NCBI RefSeq assembly: GCF_000350225.1
Contig: NW_005179334.1
Span: 248,001-312,000 of the forward strand
Direction of reading: 5' to 3'
DNA from: Chondrus crispus
Lineage: Eukaryota; Rhodophyta; Florideophyceae; Gigartinales; Gigartinaceae
Length of the DNA: 64,000 nucleotides
Shown here in pieces: positions 21,529-30,636 of this stretch. How positions within the stretch are numbered: position 1 is the first letter of the stretch; every line of letters starts with the position of its first letter. Position numbers and translations under genes: made by a program. The notes beneath the pieces are model-generated. The model worked only from the letters and a program-made list of their open reading frames with translations. It did not search any database and was not told the origin of the DNA.

Positions 21529-21639
21529 CTAACGAAGAGTTCGCCTACTAGTTCGTGTCTACAGGCGACGCGGCCCACGGCGACGTACAGTACCCGAACG
21601 GTACCGTAACGGTACAGTACCCTTGAATGGTCGACCTTT

Positions 21640-22114
21640 ATTGTAACTAGAAGGGGGGAGCCAGGGCGCAGAAGCGGCCGGCCCTTAATGGAGAGGTGCA
21701 AGAGATGCGTGAATCCGGCGGCGATTGACGGATAGGGCGGTGTATGAAGGACGAGAGAAGTAAGAATCGTGCTAATTTGAAGACGAGTAGAGGTGGGGCA
21801 ACATCCAGTACGACTGGATAGGAAATCAGAGACGAGTTGGAGCCCTCTGACCGTACCGGAGCCGATACGCCCGTACACGTCCCAGATCATAGGGTGTAGA
21901 TGAACGGATGTATGCGGCGAACAAACCTCGCGGTATGTAGGTTCTTTTGTGCTTGCGGCTTGCAAGATATTTTGAGAGAAGGACCGGGAGCGCCATCCAG
22001 TGTTACGAGAGTGAGGATTGGCAACTGAAGCATCGAAGGCGTGGGGATGCTACTCAAAACTGGGATCGTGAACATAAATGTCAAGGCGTCGTTGATCGCT
22101 TTCCGGCTTATGGG
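21640..22114 (-). pseudogene. LINE C-terminal remnant beyond the Copia-3 insertion
   Basis: The minus strand from 22114 leftward begins HKPESDQRRLDIYVHDP. The RR-x-DI pattern is what one expects of a C-terminal endonuclease-like region of this LINE. The frame soon meets a stop; later sequence (around 21630-21960) stays open in another frame but is not recognisable. Confidence 0.5.
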
Positions 22115-22469
22115 TAATGGCAATTGGACGAAGTCTGAAGATAAGACTGATGAAGCTTGGATCGTGATATTTACTTTGAGAGTCTCCTCTAGGCTTTAAG
22201 TAGTCCTGATAACCGCAGCTCGTGGATTTGATTACCAAAGGGATGCTCAGACAGTAATAGAGTCATCCGTGTAGGATGACGCACATTACTGTGTTAGTCA
22301 ATTACACTATCAATAGGTTACCTTATATCCTGGCGTTTCATGACACTTAACGTAACATCCCTCCGGTTATGATATTGCTAGTCCCTTGGGAACCATGCGG
22401 ATCGTAAAGGATGGTGAAATATTTCCACAGGCTTACAAATTTCGGCAAATGCGCTACTGCACGTCATCA
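22115..22469 (-). repeat. 3' LTR of Copia-3
   Basis: Minus-strand start TGATGACGTGCAG, end GCCATTA. It pairs with 26506-26860. The last codons of the Pol frame run about 16 bases into it. Confidence 0.9.
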
Positions 22470-25400
22470 TACTCGTCCTTGCCGTATTTGTCCCCTGATT
22501 CTTCCTCGAACATCCTCAGTAGGCCTCTCATCTGTTGAAATTTCCCCTGGGACATTGGCTTTGTCATGATATCGCTTGACATGTACTCTGAGGGACAATA
22601 GCTGATGGAAATGACACTGTCTCGGACTAGATCGCAAACAAAATGGTACCGGATAGCCACGTGCTTGGCCCTTTTCTCTGTCTCACTCCAGGCAATGGCC
22701 CCAGAGTTATCTTCTGCGATACGTGTGGGAAGACTGAGATTCACACCTAGCTCTTTAATCAGCTCTCTCATCCACCTGACCTCCTTGGCACACTCACTCA
22801 GGGCAATGTATTCGGCCTCACTGGTGGACATTGCAACAGATTTCTGCTTCTGTGTTCGCCAAGAGATCAACGCCTTTCCAAAGAATATAGCCATTCCACT
22901 CATCGACTTCCTGTCAGCGCAGCTCGAGGCCCAATCTGCGTCGCTACTTGCATTTAGCATATCGGTTAGGTCTGTGTTAGCGCTCGTATTTTTCGGGTAG
23001 ATTAGTCCAAAAGCTTTTGTCCCTTTGAGATACCGCATGATGCGTTTCACTGCAGTCCAATGCTTATCTCGTGGCGCAGCAGCAAATCTGCAAAGCATGC
23101 TGACAGCGAAGGAAATGTCGGGACGAGTCCTTGTTGATAGAAACAGAAGGGCACCAATTGCCTCTTTGTATGGCACTACAGCTACTGGTTCGTCCTCGAA
23201 GACTGACCAATCTTGCCCTGGCAACATTGGTGTGTGAACGCTACTGCAGGTGGACATGTTGAAGCGATCCAAGATCTTGTCAATGTATGCCTCCTGAGTC
23301 AAAAGCATACTGGATCCCATGTCCTTGAACTTCACACCAAGAAAGTATTCCACAAGGCCCAAATCCGCCATACTGAGAAGGCTGCACAATTCCTTCTTCA
23401 CTCGATGAATGTTCCTTGTATCTGACCCCATTACCAAGATATCGTCCACGTACATGAGTACCCACACCTGCTCTTTTCCTTTTCCCTTAGTATACACACA
23501 TTCATCCGCTTTGATTTGTTTGAATCCGAGAGACGTTATCAGCTCATTCCATTTGCGGTTCCAAACTCTAGGTGCATTCTTGAGACCGTACAAGGCCTTT
23601 CTCAATCGGAGTACAGTACCTTTCTCCACATTTGGTTGCACGTGCGAGGGAAGTTCGATGAACACCAGCTTGTCTTCATCTAACGTACCGTTCAGGAAGG
23701 CAGAGGATACGTCCATCTGATGTACCTCTCCTCCTTTCATCCATGTCATAGCACACGTCAGCCGAATGCTAGAAAAGTCAACAACAGGAGCATATACCCC
23801 TTCGTCCAAAATCTGCTGATATCCCTTCACGACCAATCGAGCTTTGTACTTGTTGACACTCCCGTCAGCATTTCGCTTGATCTTCAGTACAAACTTAGTA
23901 CCCAGAGGCTTTGAAGTACATTCTGTACGATTGACACTTGTCCACGTTGCGTTGTTGATTAGGGACTGTACCTCAGAATCGATGGCTTTCTTCCATTCAT
24001 TAGCGTCTTCACGAGAAAGTGCTTCCTGCAGTGTGGGTGAGTCGAGTGTCTCATACTGAAAACCTATTCCCGTATGAGCTGACTTAGCTGAAAATGTCAG
24101 TCTGTTAGGACTCCTCCTATCCCTGATAGGATACCTACCGCTTACCTGATAACGAGTTCCAGGTGTATAAGTAAGAACATCAGTTGGTCCCTGATTTACA
24201 GTATCGGTCTCAGCAGATCCCTGTGCAACGTCCTCCGCTTCACCGGATTCCTGCTCTTCTGTTTCATTCTCATCATCATCATCCCCGAACTCGTCAATTA
24301 GTTCAGGCATTTCAACATCTGTGTTGTAAGCGTCGTCCTCCATCTGCATATTTTGTACGTCATTTTCACATTCAGTATCCCAAGACCTCGCTGGGAAAAC
24401 ATTCTCATTGACAATTACATGTCGCACATGTTGTACTGTCTGCGTATCCGTGTACCAGACGCAGAAAATAGAATGGGGCAGACAACGTAGCAAAACTGCC
24501 TCCCTGCTCCTCTTACCCAATTTATTCCTCAACTGTTTGGGAATATGGACCATCACCTGACATCCAAATGTTCTAAAGTGTCCCACATAGGGTTTCTTTC
24601 CAGTCAGAAGTTCCAGAGGTGTCTTCATTCCACACTTGCGTGTTCCAACGTGATTACAGATGTCGGCTGCCGTTGTGACAGCCTCACCCCAAAACTGAGC
24701 TGAAAGTCCTGAATGGCTCAGCATAGACCGAGCCATATCCATGACTGTGCGGTTTGTTCTCTCCGCTACTCCGTTCTGCTCGGGCGTGTATGGCGCAGCT
24801 CTTCGAACACCAATTCCCTTCATTGAAAAGTAGTGCAGCATGCCCTCGTATTCTCCTCCGTTGTCAGAGTAGACGTTCTTAATGCTAACGTCAAATCTTC
24901 TCTCAAACATGGCTTCGAACTCCTTAAACTTTTGTAGGACTTCAGACTTACGGACCATGAGAGATACCATCTTGAAACCTGACCATGCGTCAATAAAAGT
25001 CACGAAATACCACTTGTAACTGATGCTGGCTACCGGCATTGGTCCGCATACATCTGAGTGTATGATTTCTCCAGCTTCAGTCGCTTTCTGAGTTCGTTCC
25101 TTTAGCGATGAGCGCGTTTGCTTTCCATCAAGACACCACTCGCATCGCGAGCTCCTGTCTTCAGATTCATCTAATCCGAGTCCTTTGACGCTTTTGTGCT
25201 TCATCATAGCATGAACAGTAGACTTTCCTACATGCCCCATGCGGTTGTGCCATAGAACATCACTGGTAGGATCTCCATGGACCCTTGCAGCTCGATTTTC
25301 CTCATGGCCGCCGAGCTTCCCCCTCAACTCATACACACCACTGCGCAATTTCCCGATTACTATCGACTCTTGTTCTCCAGCGGGCTTGAGGTGGCACTTT

Positions 25401-26485
25401 CCAGCTCTGAATGTCACTTCATGTCCCTTCTTGTCCATTTCTGCGCAAGAAAGCAGATTTGTGTCAAGGGTGGGCACAAGAAGTACATCTTTCAGCACAA
25501 AGGATCGCGGACGATCCCTGACATCGCTACACGAAATTACTGCACCACCCGATGTCTCCGAAAACACGGACCGACCGTCACCCAGAACGACCTTCCGCTT
25601 CACGCTTGTGAAAGGAGCCTTTAGAAGTGATTTACTTCCCACCATATGTGAACTAGCGCCTGAATCGATGATCGTCTTCATATCGGCACCGTCAATGCCA
25701 GCCATGGCAAATTGCACCTTCGGCTTGGTACAGACTTTTGCGTAATTGAAAGGCTTTTCGCCTTCTCGGTCCTTCTTAGCATAGCAGTCCCTCGCAAAGT
25801 GTCCTTTCTTACCACAACTGTAGCATACAACATTTGCTTTCGCTTTCAGAGCACTGACAAATCTCTTCGAAACCCCAGAGCGAGTTAGCTCCACGCTGTG
25901 ACTTTGTTTCGAATCATACTCCTGGAGCATGCGACTTGTTGCTGAGTCCCATGTCAGCTTATCGTCGGAGAGCGTCTCGATCGCCGAGATGACGGGACCA
26001 TACGACGAGGTCGCCTTATCGCCGAAGCTTGCCAGAAGAATTGCCACTTTCATCGATTCCTGTACAGGACATTCCATAGATTCTAAGCGATTAGAAATGC
26101 CTTCCATCTCATCAATGTACTCCGACATTGACTTTGCCGAACTGTAGTTCATCTGATGTAACCTGGTCTGGAGCTGAACACGCGTGGTCGCCGTAGCGGT
26201 GGCGTACCTCTCACACAGCTTCCTCCACATGACAAACGGGTTGGTCTTCTCAGCCATTACAGTGCGAAGCGCCTTGTCGCCAAGTGCCTGGATAATGATA
26301 CTTCTTGCGGTTGCCATCTTCTTGACAACCGTTTCCCTCTCCTCAGTAACGCTAGAGCAATCATCGCTCACAACGTCCATCAAACCACGAGAAACCAAAT
26401 AGGCTTCCACTCGAGTGCACCAGAGATCGAAATCTTCATCTCTCTTTGCTTGAAACTTCACAAGCTTTTTGAATTCGTCCTCCAT
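22454..26485 (-). CDS. gag-pol: Gag-Pol polyprotein of Copia-3
   Basis: About 1343 codons from the ATG at 26485 (MEDEFKKLVKFQAKR), chosen because upstream codons lie in the LTR. Gag (UBN2-like) covers about 1-230 and ends with a CCHC knuckle (CYSCGKKGHFARDC). The protease active site is IIDSGASSHM. Next come pre-integrase, the integrase core (SDVCGPMPVAS, YSDNGGEYEGM, PEQNGVAERTNRT), RT (MDVSSAFLNG, MYVDDILVMG) and RNase H (SSDADWASS, DRKSMSG, MSTSEAEY). All catalytic residues I can check are present and the frame is open throughout. Confidence 0.93.
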   Translation of the reverse strand: MEDEFKKLVKFQAKRDEDFDLWCTRVEAYLVSRGLMDVVSDDCSSVTEERETVVKKMATARSIIIQALGDKALRTVMAEKTNPFVMWRKLCERYATATATTRVQLQTRLHQMNYSSAKSMSEYIDEMEGISNRLESMECPVQESMKVAILLASFGDKATSSYGPVISAIETLSDDKLTWDSATSRMLQEYDSKQSHSVELTRSGVSKRFVSALKAKANVVCYSCGKKGHFARDCYAKKDREGEKPFNYAKVCTKPKVQFAMAGIDGADMKTIIDSGASSHMVGSKSLLKAPFTSVKRKVVLGDGRSVFSETSGGAVISCSDVRDRPRSFVLKDVLLVPTLDTNLLSCAEMDKKGHEVTFRAGKCHLKPAGEQESIVIGKLRSGVYELRGKLGGHEENRAARVHGDPTSDVLWHNRMGHVGKSTVHAMMKHKSVKGLGLDESEDRSSRCEWCLDGKQTRSSLKERTQKATEAGEIIHSDVCGPMPVASISYKWYFVTFIDAWSGFKMVSLMVRKSEVLQKFKEFEAMFERRFDVSIKNVYSDNGGEYEGMLHYFSMKGIGVRRAAPYTPEQNGVAERTNRTVMDMARSMLSHSGLSAQFWGEAVTTAADICNHVGTRKCGMKTPLELLTGKKPYVGHFRTFGCQVMVHIPKQLRNKLGKRSREAVLLRCLPHSIFCVWYTDTQTVQHVRHVIVNENVFPARSWDTECENDVQNMQMEDDAYNTDVEMPELIDEFGDDDDENETEEQESGEAEDVAQGSAETDTVNQGPTDVLTYTPGTRYQVSGRYPIRDRRSPNRLTFSAKSAHTGIGFQYETLDSPTLQEALSREDANEWKKAIDSEVQSLINNATWTSVNRTECTSKPLGTKFVLKIKRNADGSVNKYKARLVVKGYQQILDEGVYAPVVDFSSIRLTCAMTWMKGGEVHQMDVSSAFLNGTLDEDKLVFIELPSHVQPNVEKGTVLRLRKALYGLKNAPRVWNRKWNELITSLGFKQIKADECVYTKGKGKEQVWVLMYVDDILVMGSDTRNIHRVKKELCSLLSMADLGLVEYFLGVKFKDMGSSMLLTQEAYIDKILDRFNMSTCSSVHTPMLPGQDWSVFEDEPVAVVPYKEAIGALLFLSTRTRPDISFAVSMLCRFAAAPRDKHWTAVKRIMRYLKGTKAFGLIYPKNTSANTDLTDMLNASSDADWASSCADRKSMSGMAIFFGKALISWRTQKQKSVAMSTSEAEYIALSECAKEVRWMRELIKELGVNLSLPTRIAEDNSGAIAWSETEKRAKHVAIRYHFVCDLVRDSVISISYCPSEYMSSDIMTKPMSQGKFQQMRGLLRMFEEESGDKYGKDEYDDVQ

Positions 26486-26505
26486 TTTTCTCGCGATGCT
26501 ACCAA

Positions 26506-26860
26506 TAATGGCAATTGGACGAAGTCTGAAGATAAGACTGATGAAGCTTGGATCGTGATATTTACTTTGAGAGTCTCCTCTAGGCTTTAAGTAGTCCTGA
26601 TAACCGCAGCTCGTGGATTTGATTACCAAAGGGATGCTCAGACAGTAATAGAGTCATCCGTGTAGGATGACGCACATTACTGTGTTAGTCAATTACACTA
26701 TCAATAGGTTACCTTATATCCTGGCGTTTCATGACACTTAACGTAACATCCCTCCGGTTATGTAATTGCTAGTCCATTGGGAACCATGCGGATCGTAAAG
26801 GATGGTGAAATATTTCCACAGGCTTACAAATTTCGGCAAATGCGCTACTGCACGTCATCA
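26506..26860 (-). repeat. 5' LTR of Copia-3
   Basis: Same ends as its partner at 22115-22469. Differences are visible only around 26762-26776 (versus 22372-22386). The open frame of gag-pol extends upstream into it without meaning; translation is expected to start downstream. Confidence 0.9.
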
Positions 26861-28380
26861 ATGGGCATCCTGTGGAACGCGCCATTCCGAGCGAGCGTTG
26901 ATGCTGTAGTATTGCGGGGATAGAAGCTTATAGAGCCGGTTGCGGAGGGCATTATGGCGCCTGGTAGAACCGTCGTCGCAGGAACATATCGTCGCGTGAT
27001 GGCCGTAGGTATCGAGTAGCGGGAGTGGACGAGTCCGGGACTGGGTACGGAGGGCACTGACAGTACAACTCGGGCATTCTTGTGTGCCATTGAAAATAGG
27101 GATACCGAGGCGAAGTTCGATCATTGTGATCCAGATCGGGGGAGCGACGCGCGTGCCAAGGTCGGACTGTGGCAGGTCTGAAAAGGGCCGAGCCGAGCTA
27201 GCAGCGGAAAGGGACTGAAACCGTACTCGGGCTCTAACAGCCACATCGGAACGGTTGCCGGGGTCGGGTTGCAGGCGTTTGAATTTAATATCCATAATTC
27301 GCTCTGTGAGCCGGTGTTGCAGTTCATGGGGTGAAGCAGAGTCCGGGAAGCGGACACGCCCGGTAAGGGAGTCCAGAGTGTAGTCGGGTCCCAGCGGAAA
27401 GCGATCGCTAAGGGCAGCGAGGGACCTGGCGATCAGGTCGCTAGCCAGGAGGTGACAGGCAGGGAGCAGGCCGCGGATCGGAGGGAGTGTAGTCAGAAGG
27501 GAACTAACATAGGCTGCTTCTTTCACGTGAGAGGTAGCGAGTAGGCCGAACCCACCAACTTTGAAGGGAAGTTGAGCTAAGTGCCATGCAGCATCAGAGA
27601 GGGGACGGTGGACGTCCTCGAAAACCCTTCGCAGCCCAGTGTCAAAGAGTTGACAGGCAGGGGCGATGATATGCGGCGGGGTAGCTCGGAGAACGTACGT
27701 CAGGCGGCTGGCGCTGGCGCTAAAGCGGAGGAGGTGGTAAGCAATTTGAGGGTCTTCTAGTTGCCTGATGCGCTCCCACATGCACTGCACAGCAGTAATT
27801 TTGTCCTGGAGATGAGCCAGGCAGCCCGAAGGAGCACCAATTGGTGCACCGAGAACGTCGATGGCGGGGTTCGTGTTGACAGAGCAGGGAAGGGGGCCGA
27901 TGTCCCTACCGCACCACCAGGCTTCGGTCTTGCGGAGGTTGACGTGGAAGCCTCTGCCGGGACCATGGACTTGTAGAAACTGGAGTAAAAGCGACGCAGT
28001 GCGCAGGGGAAGGGTAGAATTAATGTCATCCGCAAAAGAGGCCAGCAGCTTAATATCTGGGAATTGAGTGGCTATTTGGCAGAGTAGTGGGTGCAGTGCT
28101 AAGGTGAATAATATCATGCCAAGGGGATCCCCTTGTTGAGCGCCAGTCTGGCTCTGCAGTTCATACCGGCCAAACAATAGACGGGGTGCGGAGAGATACA
28201 GCATGTGAACAAACCGGGCAATGCCTGGGACATGTTTGACGACCTCGTCCAGAATGACTTGACGTTCGATGGCATTGAAGGCATTCGTGGCGTCGATCTT
28301 TAAAAGTACCATATCGTCTCTTTTCAAGCGGTCCACGGCCAGGCGGGTGGCATGAATGATGGCCTCGGTGCCACATTTGG
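26861..28380 (-). CDS. LINE reverse transcriptase, catalytic and C-terminal part
   Basis: Continues the RT: GTKCGTEAIIHATR, VLLKIDATNAFNAIE (block A), GAQQGDPLGMILFTL (block B) and LLASFADDINS (catalytic FADD). A thumb-like region follows. Near the end, GHHATICSCDDGSTRRHN is a zinc-like Cys/His motif followed by RHN, found in LINE families with a restriction-like endonuclease. The frame is cut at 26861 by Copia-3 and its sequence resumes at 22114. The role would be target-primed reverse transcription of the element RNA. Confidence 0.8.
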
Positions 28381-29316
28381 TACCAATAGCAAGCTAGTGA
28401 GGCAAGAGGTGACAATGGACAGACGAATCCTGCGAGGTGTGATGTGCGAGGAGGCGGCCAATGAGGCGTCGAAGAACGACCCCATGGCAATGGGACGTAC
28501 TTTGGTGCCCGCAGTGTCGCGAAGACCAATGAGCAAGGCGCTGGAAAACCAGGCGCGTAGCTGAACGGGAACGTGTCCGTCAGCACAGCGGTTGAGGAAT
28601 TCGGTGAGCTCGGCAAGCGCAGAACGGCCAGGGACCACCCCACCGGGAGACTTTAGAAGTATCTTCAGTAGGGAGGGGCGTAGGCCATCAGGACCAGGAG
28701 CGCTATGATAGGGTAACTCGCGGATAGCGCGCCGGACCTCGCCTTCCGTGAACTCCAGGGCGGAAGGAAGGGCGTCACGGCTGGTCGCTACAACAGGTAT
28801 GGTAGGGCAAGGGTGCAGGCGAGCGAGGACCTGCTGAGTGTCGGCATTAGCGGGGACAGGTTGGACCTTGGGACACAGGGCGGCGACAGCTTTGGTGATG
28901 GCTTGGTCTTGCATGAGCTGGCGACATCTACGTATGGGATCATGGGGCGAGCGCGGTTTGGTAGACGGGAGGGCGCCGAACGCGTCGAGGGCGTCGTCGA
29001 GAAGGGCGGGAAGAGTGTTAGCGGTCCACAGGTCCATACGACGCCGCAATTTGGCGATGGAGGAGGGACGATGGCGATTACGGGGTTCGCCTCGTCCGTG
29101 TTTCCGGAAGACGAGCTTCCAGACAGCGAAAACGCGGGAGATTGACTCGATTTGAGCAGTAGTAGACGCAGCGGTGTTGGCGCAGAGAAACAGCTTATAC
29201 ATTATTTCATGAAACTGGGCATGCAACCCAGCGGGAAGATGCTTCAAGGTTGGTATAGGGGCTTTGAAGAGAAGAGACGGGGGAGGGCACGATTGACGCG
29301 TGGGAGTGGGCATCAA
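28324..29316 (-). CDS. LINE protein, N-terminal part through early RT
   Basis: A 330-codon frame. The first ~180 residues are helical and charged without a known domain. RT begins near VRRAIRELPYHSAPGPDGLRP and continues to LRDTAGTKVRPIAMGSFF. The frame then diverges from the RT pattern near 28390, where the expected GTKCGTEAIIHATR continues in another frame. This looks like a one-base frameshift close to an in-frame stop, so the LINE is no longer autonomous. Confidence 0.75.
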   Translation of the reverse strand: MMPTPTRQSCPPPSLLFKAPIPTLKHLPAGLHAQFHEIMYKLFLCANTAASTTAQIESISRVFAVWKLVFRKHGRGEPRNRHRPSSIAKLRRRMDLWTANTLPALLDDALDAFGALPSTKPRSPHDPIRRCRQLMQDQAITKAVAALCPKVQPVPANADTQQVLARLHPCPTIPVVATSRDALPSALEFTEGEVRRAIRELPYHSAPGPDGLRPSLLKILLKSPGGVVPGRSALAELTEFLNRCADGHVPVQLRAWFSSALLIGLRDTAGTKVRPIAMGSFFDASLAASSHITPRRIRLSIVTSCLTSLLLVPNVAPRPSFMPPAWPWTA

Positions 29317-30322
29317 AGGGCTGGGGGAAGAACGGCATTGTCGTTTGTGTCGATCTCAGTACCCTTCGAAGGGTAGTCAGCGACTTTGTGTCGTCCGGGG
29401 CGAGAATCTGGTCGACTTCAAATGACGTCGGCAGCCAATCACCGATGACGGCGGCGGCCATGGCGCCAGGTCATTGGGTGGCTGGCCTTCACCAAATTAC
29501 AGCCGACAGACAGCGCCCCCCGCGCTCTGCAGCATGCCCATGCAGCTCTGCCTCATGCCCGTGCTGCTCTGCCGCGCGCACCGCATGAGAGCACAGAATG
29601 AGGGCGGGCTGCAGACACGGATTGCTAAGAAACTTCTACCAACAGCGCTTGGCGTGCGTGTCGTGGAAGTGTGCGCGGCAGTGGTGCGATTGCATTGGCA
29701 CACTACTTCGACTACGGCTATACGCCTTGCAGAATTTGCCCCATCTTACAAAGTTTTGGTGCAGTCGGAGGTCCAAATTGCGTCAATGGCAACATGTCAA
29801 CAGAATGGACGCTCCAATTTGGAACCTCCATTGTTTTGACAATTTGGAGCCTCCAAAACAAATCGTTCCCGTTCTAAGTTCAACTGAATGCCACTTTTTG
29901 TTGGATGTCTCATCCGAATCCAGCAGTGACTGGAAAAGTCTAGAAAATATCCCCCAAAAATTAATACCTGACAAATGCCACGATGGAAAATGCGGAGATT
30001 GGGCAGATAAGGAAAGAGGGCATACCTTTACAACTCTAGATGTAATACCCTGGAATACTCTAGACCGCCAAGCACGCCTCCCTTCAATCGCGAGTTCCAT
30101 AACGACAATACATACAACGTTGGGGACGTCTGGAAAGGTCTAAGGAGAAACTGAGGAATAGTTTGCCATGCTGTAGAGTATTGACAAAAAGTCTATATAA
30201 GCCATCAACATTTAGAAGTAGACACAAAAGGTGAGGGAAGGATAATGAGAAAAACAGAGACAAGAGAGAGAACACGTTCAACTAAAGCTTGTTGATTATA
30301 ACAGAGTTTACCCTTTTGTCCC

Positions 30323-30636
30323 TATTGTGGTTACACCGTGTCCGTTTCCTTGTCTGTGCTTTTACTTGTTGTTCACACAGAGCATGTCACCGCATCTACC
30401 AAGTGCGGCCGTGCTGCTGGAGCTTAAGTGCTACTGGCAGTGCTGACAAAACCCGAGGAGGAGAGTGCACTAATTATCTCAGCTAGAGAGGTGGTCCACT
30501 GTCTGCTTGCCATGCAACCAGACAGTCGACTGTGATCTTGTAGTACCTCTATTATGTAGTACCTCTATTACGTAGTACCACATCCCATGCTGACAATACT
30601 GTCCTGTCTGGGTTGAGGTTGCCTACAGTACCAACA
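30323..30636 (-). repeat. 3' LTR of Copia-4
   Basis: On the minus strand it starts TGTTGGTACTG after a purine tract (gagggtgagagggag) and ends ACAATA. It contains a tandem duplication of gtagtacctctatta-like sequence near 30539-30577. Confidence 0.88.

Larger units (their letters stand above)
18190..21624. repeat. Zinc-finger palindrome unit A
   Basis: An imperfect inverted repeat centred near 19475. Two divergent zinc-finger genes (18389-18772 minus, 20176-20613 plus) face away from a central region of about 1.4 kb. The central region is itself inverted-repetitive apart from about 170 bp at the core. The outer flanks (around 18190-18388 and 20614-20790) are also inverted matches. The left arm is shortened and the right arm extends to 21624, where a LINE is inserted. 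The centre is nearly the same as that of unit B. No transposase is encoded, so the unit is either a non-autonomous foldback-type element or a host repeat. Confidence 0.75.
22115..26860 (-). mobile_element. Young Copia-type LTR retrotransposon (Copia-3), looks whole
   Basis: 4746 bp with two 355-bp LTRs that differ at about three positions by eye. It is flanked by a perfect 5-bp duplication, atggg (22110-22114 and 26861-26865). One uninterrupted gag-pol frame fills the interior. The primer site after the 5' LTR reads TTGGTAGCATCG on the minus strand, unlike the GGTTATG type of the other Copia elements here. It is inserted in the C-terminal part of a LINE. Low LTR divergence indicates recent insertion. 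Confidence 0.93.
21625..29356 (-). mobile_element. LINE (non-LTR retrotransposon), interrupted by Copia-3
   Basis: About 3.0 kb of LINE sequence once Copia-3 (22115-26860) is set aside. It is flanked by a 10-bp target duplication, cagtaccctt (21615-21624 and 29357-29366), and sits in the junction between zinc-finger units A and B. It encodes an RT with SAPGPDGLRP, KIDATNAFNAIERQ, TGAQQGDPLG and SFADDI, the usual LINE RT blocks. The C-terminal part has a His/Cys- and RHN-containing motif, then RRLDI, which may belong to a restriction-like endonuclease. The 3' end shows AATAAA but no poly(A) tail. No ORF1 or AP endonuclease is seen, so it is 5'-truncated or an RT-only type. The RT frame is broken near 28.39 kb. 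Confidence 0.85.
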
